Shown: positions 6,668-15,885 of the stretch, piece after piece
How positions within the stretch are numbered: position 1 is the stretch's first letter
How the letters are laid out: every line of letters begins with the position of its first letter
Assembly: GCF_002120225.1 (NCBI RefSeq)
Contig: NZ_LAPZ01000001.1
Location: 434,001-498,000, forward strand
Source of the DNA: Tenacibaculum holothuriorum
GTDB lineage: Bacteria; Bacteroidota; Bacteroidia; Flavobacteriales; Flavobacteriaceae
Length of the DNA stretch: 64,000 nt
Direction of reading: 5' to 3'
Program-made: the position numbers and the translations under genes
Notes under the pieces: generated by a model
What the model was told of the DNA's origin: nothing
Database searches by the model: none
The model's input: the letters and a program-made list of their open reading frames with translations, nothing else

Positions 6668-9598
6668 ATGAAAGATTTTAAAATATTTTTATTTAGTATT
6701 CTTTTATTGATTTCCTCTCAAATGTTTGCTCAACAAACTCTTAGAGGAACAGTGATTGAAAAATCTACAGGCCAAGGTTTGCCTGGAGCAAGTGTAGTTA
6801 TTAAAGGAACTACCAAAGGAACATCTTCAGACTTTAACGGAAAATTCGAATTGAATGACGTTAAATCTGGAGATGTTTTAATTTTTACCTCTATTGGTTT
6901 TATTAATAAAGAGGTAACCATCAGTAATAGCTATAACATTACCGTTAGTTTGGAAGAAGATTCTCAACTACTTAACGAAGTTGTAGTTGTAGGATATGGT
7001 ACAACGACCAAAAAAGATGCCACGGGTTCAGTGGAATCTATTACCTCTAAAGGTTTTACAAAGGGTAACATTGTTACTCCTGAAAACTTATTAAGTGGTA
7101 GAGTATCAGGTGTAAGTATTACTACAAGTGGAGCACCAGGTTCAGGTTCGGAAATTAGAATTCGTGGTGGTTCATCATTATCTGCTTCAAACTCTCCATT
7201 AATCATTATTGATGGTTTACCTATTGATAATAATGGAACTACAGGTTCTAGAGGTGTTTTAGCAAATATTAACCCTAATGATATCGAATCTTTTTCAGTA
7301 TTGAAAGATGCTTCTGCTACAGCTATTTATGGTTCTAGAGCTTCTAATGGTGTTATAATTATTACTACTAAAAAGGGAAAATCTACTTTTAGTTTTAACT
7401 ATGATGTACAGTATACCTTTGGAGAAATTAAAGATCGTATAAATGTGTTTTCTGCAGATGCTTTTAGAAACATTGTACAGCAACAGCAACCTAGTATGAT
7501 TAATCAACTAGGGAACTCTGATACAAATTGGCAAAATGAGGTTTTAAGAAAATCTGTTTCTTCATTACATAATTTATCTTTAAGAGGTACAATTTTTAAT
7601 ACTGTTCCTTTCAGAATTTCTGCAGGTTTTACAAATCAAGAAGGAAATATTATAACTTCTGATTTTAAACGAAATAATGCTTCATTATCATTAACACCTA
7701 GCTTCTTTGAAGATCATTTAAAAGTTAATTTTAATGTAAATAGAGTTCATGAATTTAGTAGATTTGGAGATTCAGGGCAATTAGGTGCTGCATTACGTTA
7801 TGATCCTACACATCCTGTTTATGATTCTAGTTCAAGGTTTGGTGGTTTTTATCAACACTTAACAACTAGTAACGGTACTACAATTGTAGAAAACGGTACT
7901 ACTAACCCAGTTGCAGCTTTATTACAAAGAACTAACTTAGGTCAAGCTAGTAGAACTTATGGAAATATTCAATTAGATTATAAATTCCATTTTTTACCAG
8001 AGTTAAAAGCTGTTCTAAATTTAGGATATGATGAAACTAATGGTATGGGAACAGATATAACTACTAAAACTGTACCTGTAACTACTTCAAACCCTAATTT
8101 TATTGGCAATGAATCTTTTAGTAATCAAAAAAGAACAAATAGGTTATTAGATGGTTATTTAAATTATAAAAACAATCTTACTAAAAACATTATAGGGGAT
8201 TTTACAGCTGGATATTCTTATCAAAAATTTACTAATGAGGGATTAAATTCTGGTAACAGAAGAGACCCGAATAGTGAAGCTGACCCCTATACAGATGATC
8301 CATTAGTTTTAATTGGTTTCTTTGGAAGAGCTAACTTAACTTTTTGGGATAAATATTTAGTTACACTAAATTACAGGAGAGATGGTACATCTCGTTTTTC
8401 AGAAGCTAATAGATGGGGTAACTTTGGTGGTGCAGCTATTGCTTGGAAAATTAGTGAAGAAAGCTTTTTAAAAGATTCAAAAATAATTTCTGATTTAAAA
8501 TTAAGAGCTAGTTATGGTACTACTGGTCAACAAGATATTGACGCTAGAGGTTTATTTTTAGAAAAGTACAGATTAGGAAATAACAACTCTCAATATATAC
8601 TTGGTGGTAATCCAATTACTATCGCGATTCCATCAGCAATTAATCCTGATATTAAATGGGAAACAACTAGTACTATTGAAGTTGGAGTAGATTATGGGTT
8701 ATTTAACAATAAATTTACTGGAGCCGTAAGTGCATTTCAAAAAAATTCAACAGATTTATTGTTTAATGATGTATCTGTTGCTGACGGTAGTAACTTCTCA
8801 AATACGATTACTAGAAATATTGGTGAATTACAAATTAGAGGGTTAGAATTTTCTATTAATGGAGATATTTTAAAAACAGAAGATTTTGATTGGAACTTTA
8901 ACTTTAATGGAATTATTTTTGACAGAGAAATTAAAGAATTAGCTCTAGGTCAAGATGTTAGAACTGGAGGTATAGCTGGAGGTACTGGAAACAATATTCA
9001 ATTATTAAGAGAAGGATTTGCTCCAAACTCTTTTTATGTGTTAAAACAACTTTATAACGCTGATGGTACTCCAATAGAAGGAGCTTATGCTGATTTAAAT
9101 GGAGACAATATCATCAATGATGACGACAGATATTTAAAAGGGAATCCAGATGCAGATATAGTTTTAGGTTTTCAGTCGAACTTCAATTATAAAAACTTCG
9201 ATTTATCATTTAACTTAAGAGCAAATATTGGTAATTATGTTTATAACAATGTAAATTCAGCAAGAGCTCAGTTCGATTTATTACAAGATAATGCAGTTTT
9301 AGGAAACATTCCTACGTCTGTTTTGAATACTAACTTTCAAACCACTGCAGATGTGATTACTTCTGATATATATTTAGAAGATGCTTCTTTTGTAAGAATG
9401 GATAATATTACATTAGGTTATACATTTAACCCTATTAAGAAATTCTCAAACACTAGTTTACGTATTTGGGCAGGTATGCAAAATGTATTTATTATTACTG
9501 ATTATAGTGGTTTAGACCCTGAAGTATTTGGAGGTATAGATAACACTATATATCCAAGACCTCGTAATATATTATTAGGAGCTAATATTAAGTTTTAA
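6668..9598 (+). CDS. susC: SusC/RagA-family TonB-dependent outer membrane transporter
   Basis: A 976-residue outer membrane barrel importing oligosaccharides, here probably maltodextrins, using TonB energy. A signal peptide (to about residue 21, MFAQ) is followed by a carboxypeptidase-regulatory-like domain (LRGTVIEKSTGQGLPGASV, about 24-100). The TonB box/plug comes next (EVVVVGYGTTTKKDATGSV, then IRIRGGSSLSASNSPLIIID and LKDASATAIYGSRASNGVI), then the beta-barrel ending in an aromatic-rich C-terminus. The SusC signature is the plug region DASATAIYGSRA. It sits 12 bp before susD, its obligate partner, and is divergent from lacI. Confidence 0.96.
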   Translation: MKDFKIFLFSILLLISSQMFAQQTLRGTVIEKSTGQGLPGASVVIKGTTKGTSSDFNGKFELNDVKSGDVLIFTSIGFINKEVTISNSYNITVSLEEDSQLLNEVVVVGYGTTTKKDATGSVESITSKGFTKGNIVTPENLLSGRVSGVSITTSGAPGSGSEIRIRGGSSLSASNSPLIIIDGLPIDNNGTTGSRGVLANINPNDIESFSVLKDASATAIYGSRASNGVIIITTKKGKSTFSFNYDVQYTFGEIKDRINVFSADAFRNIVQQQQPSMINQLGNSDTNWQNEVLRKSVSSLHNLSLRGTIFNTVPFRISAGFTNQEGNIITSDFKRNNASLSLTPSFFEDHLKVNFNVNRVHEFSRFGDSGQLGAALRYDPTHPVYDSSSRFGGFYQHLTTSNGTTIVENGTTNPVAALLQRTNLGQASRTYGNIQLDYKFHFLPELKAVLNLGYDETNGMGTDITTKTVPVTTSNPNFIGNESFSNQKRTNRLLDGYLNYKNNLTKNIIGDFTAGYSYQKFTNEGLNSGNRRDPNSEADPYTDDPLVLIGFFGRANLTFWDKYLVTLNYRRDGTSRFSEANRWGNFGGAAIAWKISEESFLKDSKIISDLKLRASYGTTGQQDIDARGLFLEKYRLGNNNSQYILGGNPITIAIPSAINPDIKWETTSTIEVGVDYGLFNNKFTGAVSAFQKNSTDLLFNDVSVADGSNFSNTITRNIGELQIRGLEFSINGDILKTEDFDWNFNFNGIIFDREIKELALGQDVRTGGIAGGTGNNIQLLREGFAPNSFYVLKQLYNADGTPIEGAYADLNGDNIINDDDRYLKGNPDADIVLGFQSNFNYKNFDLSFNLRANIGNYVYNNVNSARAQFDLLQDNAVLGNIPTSVLNTNFQTTADVITSDIYLEDASFVRMDNITLGYTFNPIKKFSNTSLRIWAGMQNVFIITDYSGLDPEVFGGIDNTIYPRPRNILLGANIKF

Positions 9599-9610
9599 AT
9601 TAGTTAAGAA

Positions 9611-11218
9611 ATGAAAAAATATATAAAAAATATTAAAACTATAACTTGTACAGTTTTATTATCTGCATTAGCATTAACATCATGTACAAAAGATCTTAAC
9701 GTAAATCCACAAGATGACGATAACTTACTAGCAAGTCAACTTTTTTCTAATGAAAACTCTTACAAACAAGCGTTAGCTGGAGTCTATGGAAATTTAGCTT
9801 TAACAGGTACAGATGGAGCTGGTTCTTCTATAGTAAAAGGGTTAGATGCAGGAACAAGTCAATATGGTCGTGTATTATTGTATCTGCAAACGTTATCTAC
9901 AGATCAAATGGTATGGTCTTATGAGAATGACCCAGGAGTAAGAGAAATTCAACGTAATATTTGGACCGCTCAAAATCCATTAATTACTGGTATGTTTGGA
10001 AGAGCACACGTGTCTATTGCTTTAGCAAATAATTTTTTAAGAGAAACTACTAATGAAAAATTAGATGAACGTAATGTTTCTGCCGATGTAAGGTCAAAAA
10101 TTACAAATTATAGAGCTGAAGTACGCTTCTTAAGAGCTTTATCATACTATCATATGATGGATTTATTTGGTCAAGCAAATTTTATAACTGAAGCGACACC
10201 TCTAAATAGCCAACCAGAAGCAGCAAATAGAGCTAGATTATTTGAATACATAGAAACAGAAGTAAAAGCTATAGAAAATGATTTATTAGACCCAAGAACT
10301 AATGAATACGGAAGAGTAGATAAAGGAGCTGCATGGATGTTATTAGCTAAAATATATTTAAATGCTGAAGTTTTTATAGGAGAAAATAAATATGCTGAGT
10401 GTTTAAGCTATTGTGAAAAAATTATTAATGGTGGTTATTCTTTGGCTACTGATTATTTACACAATTTTATGGCTGACAACAATACCAATAGTGCAAGAAA
10501 CGAAATTATCTTTCCAATAATTTCTGATGGAGTAGTTACTCAAAACTACGGACCAACCACTGTTATGATTAATGGTGAAGTTGGTAGTATCGAAAAGAAT
10601 GGTGCATCTTTAGGTGTTGGAGACGGCGGCTGGGGTGGAGCTTTAAGAATAAGAAAACAATTTGCTGAATTATTTAATGGAGCTAATTTTACTAATGATA
10701 CTAGAAACACAATAATTTCGGCTAATAGAGATATTGAAATTGCTGATATTTCAGATAGAAATTCTGGTTATATCGTTACTAAATATTCCAACAAAACTTC
10801 AACTGGAGAAAATGGAAAAGACCAAACTTTTGTAGATACAGATTTCCCATTATTTAGATTAGCGGACGTTTATTTAATGTATGCTGAAGCTCATTTAAGA
10901 GGAGGTGGTGGTACAGCATCTACAGCTGTAAATTATGTAAACCAATTAAGAAGTAGAGCTAATAACTCTCAAACCATAACTACTGGAGACCTAACTTTAG
11001 ACTTCATTTTAGACGAAAGAGCTAGGGAATTATATTGGGAAGCTAAAAGAAGGCAAGACTTAATTAGATTTGGAAAATACAGTAACGGTAACTTTAATTG
11101 GGCTTGGAAAGGTAATGTAAGTGGTGGAATTCCTATTTCTACAAATTTAAATGTATTCCCTATTCCAGCAAACAGTTTAGCTGCAAACCCAAACTTAACT
11201 CAAAACACAGGTTATTAA
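9611..11218 (+). CDS. susD: SusD/RagB-family outer membrane sugar-binding lipoprotein
   Basis: A 535-residue surface lipoprotein that forms the lid of the SusC barrel and binds glycan. The lipobox gives Cys25 (ALALTSC). N-terminal TPR-like helices follow (NIWTAQNPLI, AEVRFLRALSYYHMMDLFGQ near 165-184), and the C-terminal half has the usual RagB/SusD signatures (FPLFRLADVYLMYAEA, FILDERARELYWEAKRRQDLIRFGKY). The ERARE(L)YWE...R..DLIRFG block is highly characteristic. Translation is likely coupled to susC by the 12-bp gap. The ligand (starch or maltodextrin) is inferred from context. Confidence 0.96.
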   Translation: MKKYIKNIKTITCTVLLSALALTSCTKDLNVNPQDDDNLLASQLFSNENSYKQALAGVYGNLALTGTDGAGSSIVKGLDAGTSQYGRVLLYLQTLSTDQMVWSYENDPGVREIQRNIWTAQNPLITGMFGRAHVSIALANNFLRETTNEKLDERNVSADVRSKITNYRAEVRFLRALSYYHMMDLFGQANFITEATPLNSQPEAANRARLFEYIETEVKAIENDLLDPRTNEYGRVDKGAAWMLLAKIYLNAEVFIGENKYAECLSYCEKIINGGYSLATDYLHNFMADNNTNSARNEIIFPIISDGVVTQNYGPTTVMINGEVGSIEKNGASLGVGDGGWGGALRIRKQFAELFNGANFTNDTRNTIISANRDIEIADISDRNSGYIVTKYSNKTSTGENGKDQTFVDTDFPLFRLADVYLMYAEAHLRGGGGTASTAVNYVNQLRSRANNSQTITTGDLTLDFILDERARELYWEAKRRQDLIRFGKYSNGNFNWAWKGNVSGGIPISTNLNVFPIPANSLAANPNLTQNTGY

Positions 11219-11243
11219 TAATTATTTATAATACTACAATACA

Positions 11244-12599
11244 ATGAAAAAAATAGTATCATTATTATCATTCATTTTAATATTTAGCTTTGTAGGCTGC
11301 CAAGAAAATGATAATTTAGAATTTACAGTACAACCTCCTAAAGATAGTGTTGAATTTACCAATGCTTTTTTAGACGAATATATAATTACTCAACAAACTT
11401 CAAATAACATTGCAGAACGTTTTGTTTGGAATCCTGTTGTTTTTGATGGTATACCTACACCTGTAACATATGAATTACAAGTGTCTTTAAAAAGTGATTT
11501 TACAGATTTACAATCTTTAGGAACTACTAATCAAACTAACTTACCAGTTAGTGTAGGTAAATTTTTAAGTTTAGCTACAGAGGCTGGTTTAGATAACGAC
11601 CCTAATACTGATGATAAACCTAATACTGGAAAAATTTATTTTAGAGTTAAAGCTTCAGTTGGAACTAATGGAGGTCCAGAAAGCTTATCTTCAATTAAAG
11701 AATTAACTATCACTATTCCAGAAGTAACTTCAGGAGGTTCAGGAGTACAAATTTCTTCTTGGGGAATTGTAGGGTCAGGTTATAACGATTGGGGTAATGG
11801 TGGACCAGATGCTCCTTTTTACACTACAGATGAAGCTAATGTTTTTGTTTCTTACGTTACATTATTGAATGGAGAAATTAAATTCAGAGAAAACAACGAC
11901 TGGGCAAATAATTTTGGAGATACTGGTGCCGACGGTACATTAGATGCTGGCGGTGACAATATAGTATCTACTGCAGGTAATTATAAGGTTACTTTAAACT
12001 TAAATGATAATACATATACAATTGAAGAATACTCATTTGGTATTGTAGGTTCAGGATTTAATGATTGGGGTAATGGAGGTCCAGATGCTGAATTCCACTA
12101 TGATTATACTACAGATACTTTTAAAGCTGGTGTTAAATTATTAGATGGAGAAGTTAAATTCAGATTAAACAATGACTGGGGAACTAACTTTGGTGACACT
12201 GGTGCTGACGGAACTTTAGATGCTGGTGGAGATAATATTGCTACTACTGCTGGTTTCTATACAGTTACTTTAGATTTAAAAAACAACTCTTACACTATTG
12301 AAGCTTCAGATGTTTGGGGTATTGTAGGTTCTGGTTACAACGATTGGGGTAATGGAGGTCCTGACTTTAACTTTACAGAAGTTAATCCTGGAATCTTTGT
12401 TGCAAATAATGTAACGCTGTTAAACGGAGAAATTAAGTTCCGTTTAAACGAAGATTGGGGAACTAACTTTGGAGATACAGGTGCAGATGGTACTTTAGAT
12501 GCTGGTGGTGATAATATTGCTACAACAGCTGGTAAGTACAGAATTGTAATGGATTTAACAGATTCTGCAAGTCCTAAGTATACTATAACTTCATTATAA
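11244..12599 (+). CDS. SusE/SusF-like starch-binding lipoprotein with three repeats
   Basis: A 451-residue lipoprotein (Cys19) with an N-terminal SusE-type immunoglobulin-like domain (about 28-160; YELQVSLKSDF and GKIYFRVKA). Three carbohydrate-binding repeats follow at about 173-260, 265-352 and 358-450. Each repeat has a GIVGSGYNDWGNGGPD block and the strictly repeated NFGDTGADGTLDAGGDNI. Conserved Trp and Asn residues in these repeats are the usual starch-contacting positions of SusE/F. It would hold starch on the cell surface beside SusCD. It follows susD by 25 bp. The repeated 18-residue block is protein-identical but its codons differ at several synonymous sites between copies. Confidence 0.92.
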   Translation: MKKIVSLLSFILIFSFVGCQENDNLEFTVQPPKDSVEFTNAFLDEYIITQQTSNNIAERFVWNPVVFDGIPTPVTYELQVSLKSDFTDLQSLGTTNQTNLPVSVGKFLSLATEAGLDNDPNTDDKPNTGKIYFRVKASVGTNGGPESLSSIKELTITIPEVTSGGSGVQISSWGIVGSGYNDWGNGGPDAPFYTTDEANVFVSYVTLLNGEIKFRENNDWANNFGDTGADGTLDAGGDNIVSTAGNYKVTLNLNDNTYTIEEYSFGIVGSGFNDWGNGGPDAEFHYDYTTDTFKAGVKLLDGEVKFRLNNDWGTNFGDTGADGTLDAGGDNIATTAGFYTVTLDLKNNSYTIEASDVWGIVGSGYNDWGNGGPDFNFTEVNPGIFVANNVTLLNGEIKFRLNEDWGTNFGDTGADGTLDAGGDNIATTAGKYRIVMDLTDSASPKYTITSL

Positions 12600-12620
12600 A
12601 TCATATTTTATTTGAGTTAG

Positions 12621-12650
12621 AAACCTGTATATTTTTTATATACAGGTTTT
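12621..12650 (+). terminator. Hairpin between susE-like gene and secreted amylase
   Basis: AAACCTGTATA (12621-12631) pairs with TATACAGGTTT (12639-12649) across a T-rich loop; the 3' side is T-rich but short of a strong run. It lies 21 bp after the SusE-like stop and 29 bp before the amylase ATG, so it may be a leaky terminator that lowers amylase output relative to susCDE. Confidence 0.55.
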
Positions 12651-12678
12651 AACTTTTATAAATAGCAACTTTTCAATT

Positions 12679-15405
12679 ATGAAAAAAATTCTTCTCCTTT
12701 TTAGTTTTATAATAAGTTACTCATTATTTGCGCAAGTAATAACTTCACCTGGTACACCAACTGTGCAAGATGAAATAACTATTACCTTAAATACTACTGG
12801 TACCGAATTAGAAAATTCTTCAACCGACATTTATGCACATACAGGAGTTACAGTAGATGGCACTCAATGGGAAAATGTAATTGGAAGTTGGGGAAATAAT
12901 AGTACTCAACCAAAATTTACAAAAACAGCTGCTAATACGTATACCCTAACGATAACTACGAACGTTTACTCATTTTATAATGTAGATAATTCTAAAACGA
13001 TCTCAGAAATTAATTTAGTTGCTCGTTCTGCAGATGGCTCTAAACAAACAAGACCCGATATTCATATCAAAATATTTTCGGCAGATTTGAATATTCAAAT
13101 TACAAATCCAACCAACAATACTGTTTTTGATGCAAATAGCTCTGTAAATTTTACTGCTGAAGCTACTAAAAATGCTAACCTAGAATTATTTGTAAATAAC
13201 AATTCTGTTGAAACAGCAAATAACACAAAAACAATTTCAAACAATTATACATTTACTACCACTGGTCAGCATACTTTAAAAGCTCAAGCTACCGAAAATT
13301 CAAATGTAAAAACTTCTGAAGTAAATGTATATGTAAAAACTCCTACACAAACAGCTACAAAACCAAACGGAATAAAAAACGGTGTAACTGTGAATGCTGA
13401 TAAATCTGTTACCTTCGTTTTATTAGCCCCACAAAAAAATGATGTTTTCCTAATTGGTGAATTCAACAATTGGAGTTTACATCAAGATTACCAAATGAAA
13501 AAAGATGGTGACTATTTTTGGATTACCGTAAATGGTCTTGATGAAAATAAAGAATATGCATATCAATACTTTATTGATTACAATAAAAAGATAGCTGATC
13601 CTTATACCGAAAAAGTATTAGATCAAGCGAATGATAAATATATTTCTGCTGCAAATTATCCTGATTTAAAAAGCTTTCCAGAAGGAGCTTCAGGAATCGT
13701 TTCTACATTTAAAATCAACGAAACTGATTATACTTGGCAAAATACTTCGTTTACGAAACCAGCTAAAGATAAATTAGTTATTTACGAATTACTTGTTCGC
13801 GATTTTTCTGATAACGATAGCTACCAAGCTGTAATTGATAAATTAGACTATTTTGAAAAGTTAGGTATAAATGCTATTGAATTAATGCCAGTAAATGAGT
13901 TTGAAGGAAATGATAGCTGGGGGTATAACGTATCTCAATTTTTCGCTTTAGACAAAGCTTATGGGACAAAAAACAAGTTTAAAGAATTAATCGACAAATG
14001 TCATCAAAAAGGAATTGCTGTAATTGTAGATGTCGTTTTCAACCACTCATACAGTCAGTGTCCTCTTTTACAAATGTATGATTTCAATATTTCAAACGGT
14101 ACAACGAGTAACAATCCGTTTTATAATGACGATCATAACTTTCAAAATGGTGCATTACGTTTTGGTTTCGACTTTAATCACGAATCTACTTACACGCAAC
14201 AATACTTTAAAGATGTAATGTCTTATTGGATTAATGAATATAAAATTGATGGATTTAGACTAGATTTTACTAAAGGATTTACCAACACCTTTTACCCTAC
14301 TTCAGGAGATCAATGGGGAAATGCATACAATCAAAATAGAATTGATCGTTTAAAAGACTATGCAGATTACGTTTGGAGCAATCACGGAAATGACTTCTAC
14401 TTCATCTTAGAGCATTTAGCAGATAACTCTGAAGAAAAAGCTTTGGCAGAAGCTGGTATGATGCTTTGGGGAAAGATGACCAATAATTATAACCAAAACA
14501 CCATGGGTTATAGTTCTGATGCTGATATTTCTTGGGGATATTACAAAAACAGAGATTATACAACTCCGAATTTAGTTACTTATATGGAAAGTCATGATGA
14601 AGAGCGTTTAATGTATAAAAATCTTCAGTTTGGTAATTCTAACGGTAGTTATAGTGTAAAGAATTTAAATACAGCTTTAAGCAGACAAGAATTAGCGGGA
14701 GTGTTTTTCTTCACAATTCCAGGACCAAAAATGATTTGGCAATTTGGTGAACTTGGTTACGACATTAGTATTGACCAAAACGGAAGAACGGGAAAAAAAC
14801 CTGTTAAATGGGATTATTACGATGTAGCAGAGCGTAAGAAAATTTACGATGTTTGGGCCACTTTAATTGCCTTTAAAAAGAAACACGAAGTGTTTTCTAC
14901 CGATAATGTTACTTTAGATGTTAACGGATTGGTGAAACGGATTAATTTAAACCATAGTAGTAATAATGTTGTGGTTGTTGGAAATTTTGATGTAACTGCT
15001 AAAACTGTAAATCCTAATTTTTCACAAACAGGTACTTGGTACGAATATTTTACGAATAGCAGTATGAATGTTACCAATACAACAGCTCCGATAACTTTAC
15101 AACCTGGTGAATATCGTTTGTATAGTACAGCAGCATTTGAAAATCCACTATCTACAAATGATGAGTTAATTAAAGATAATTCAGTATTTGTGTATCCAAA
15201 TCCTGCTGAAAATAATTTTAAAGTAAACTCGTATGTAGAAAAGCTAACTGTTTACGATTTATCAGGTAAAGTTGTGAAACAGTTTAATGGGAATTTTGCA
15301 CAAGAAAAAGTTTATGATGTTTCTAATTTAAAAACTGGAATGTATTTGGTAAAAATAACAACAGATACCAACAAAACATCAGTTAAGAAACTATTAATTA
15401 AATAG
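12679..15405 (+). CDS. Secreted modular GH13 alpha-amylase with type IX sorting domain
   Basis: A 908-residue starch-degrading enzyme. After the signal peptide (to about 19) come a beta-domain common to Bacteroidota amylases (about 21-133), an Ig-like domain (about 137-220), a CBM48-like domain (FLIGEFNNWSLH, 257-268) and the GH13 barrel (about 365-800). The four GH13 regions are all visible: DVVFNH (451-456), GFRLDF with nucleophile Asp529, the acid Glu578 in FILEHL, and SHD with Asp640. The last 80 residues (PNPAENNFKV, LTVYDLSGKVV, LKTGMYLVKI) are a type IX secretion sorting domain, so it is exported and probably anchored outside. The protein is intact and ends 8 bp before a strong terminator. 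Confidence 0.95.
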   Translation: MKKILLLFSFIISYSLFAQVITSPGTPTVQDEITITLNTTGTELENSSTDIYAHTGVTVDGTQWENVIGSWGNNSTQPKFTKTAANTYTLTITTNVYSFYNVDNSKTISEINLVARSADGSKQTRPDIHIKIFSADLNIQITNPTNNTVFDANSSVNFTAEATKNANLELFVNNNSVETANNTKTISNNYTFTTTGQHTLKAQATENSNVKTSEVNVYVKTPTQTATKPNGIKNGVTVNADKSVTFVLLAPQKNDVFLIGEFNNWSLHQDYQMKKDGDYFWITVNGLDENKEYAYQYFIDYNKKIADPYTEKVLDQANDKYISAANYPDLKSFPEGASGIVSTFKINETDYTWQNTSFTKPAKDKLVIYELLVRDFSDNDSYQAVIDKLDYFEKLGINAIELMPVNEFEGNDSWGYNVSQFFALDKAYGTKNKFKELIDKCHQKGIAVIVDVVFNHSYSQCPLLQMYDFNISNGTTSNNPFYNDDHNFQNGALRFGFDFNHESTYTQQYFKDVMSYWINEYKIDGFRLDFTKGFTNTFYPTSGDQWGNAYNQNRIDRLKDYADYVWSNHGNDFYFILEHLADNSEEKALAEAGMMLWGKMTNNYNQNTMGYSSDADISWGYYKNRDYTTPNLVTYMESHDEERLMYKNLQFGNSNGSYSVKNLNTALSRQELAGVFFFTIPGPKMIWQFGELGYDISIDQNGRTGKKPVKWDYYDVAERKKIYDVWATLIAFKKKHEVFSTDNVTLDVNGLVKRINLNHSSNNVVVVGNFDVTAKTVNPNFSQTGTWYEYFTNSSMNVTNTTAPITLQPGEYRLYSTAAFENPLSTNDELIKDNSVFVYPNPAENNFKVNSYVEKLTVYDLSGKVVKQFNGNFAQEKVYDVSNLKTGMYLVKITTDTNKTSVKKLLIK

Positions 15406-15413
15406 ATTAAAAA

Positions 15414-15446
15414 AATCCCAATTCAATTTGAATTGGGATTTTTATT
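15414..15446. terminator. Strong intrinsic terminator closing the plus-strand sus arm
   Basis: A 12-13 bp stem (15414-15426 with 15428-15440) is flanked by A and T runs. It terminates the amylase transcript. Its symmetric A/T flanks, and the minus-strand gene ending at 15442, suggest that it works in both directions. Confidence 0.85.
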
Positions 15447-15873
15447 TTATTTCAGATATTATTCTATAAATAGCATTGAAACCTATTAAGGCTAAACACA
15501 CATAAAAATAATTACCCCAATAAATATCAAATACATAGAATACAAATGCCCCAGTTAATAATTTATAAATTAAATATAGATAATCATACTTTTTAATTGA
15601 TTGTGGGTTTAAGCATTTTAATCTATCATCAAATGATTCTTCACTTAAAAGAAATTCTTCATGAAGCAATGTTAAAAACCAAAAAATTACTACTAAAAAT
15701 ATCCCCCCAAAAAAACTATCAATGTTTTTTAAATTAAATCCTAATTTAATAGAAATACAAAAAATATTTATAATATGAATAAATGATATTATATGTATAG
15801 TATATTTTGTAGGGTAAAGAGAGTTTCTTTTATAGTAATAACTAGATGTTAATACTTTTTCATATAAGTTCAT
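15442..15873 (-). CDS. Small four-helix membrane protein of unknown function
   Basis: I do not recognise the family. It is 143 residues long with about four hydrophobic segments (near 22-45, 52-70, 98-116 and 119-138). A charged cytoplasm-type loop (LHEEFLLSEESFDDRLKCLN, 70-89) lies between segments 2 and 3. It starts 12 bp after the stop of the QEGLA metallopeptidase gene and runs to the shared terminator at 15440, so it is probably the last gene of that operon. It may anchor or serve the cassette in the membrane, but nothing in its sequence shows a catalytic function. Confidence 0.7.
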   Translation of the reverse strand: MNLYEKVLTSSYYYKRNSLYPTKYTIHIISFIHIINIFCISIKLGFNLKNIDSFFGGIFLVVIFWFLTLLHEEFLLSEESFDDRLKCLNPQSIKKYDYLYLIYKLLTGAFVFYVFDIYWGNYFYVCLALIGFNAIYRIISEIK

Positions 15874-15885
15874 AACTACCCTTAA

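Noticed and set aside
11759..12599. Recent internal duplication of the starch-binding repeats
   Set aside because: The repeats differ at many synonymous sites, so the duplication is old.
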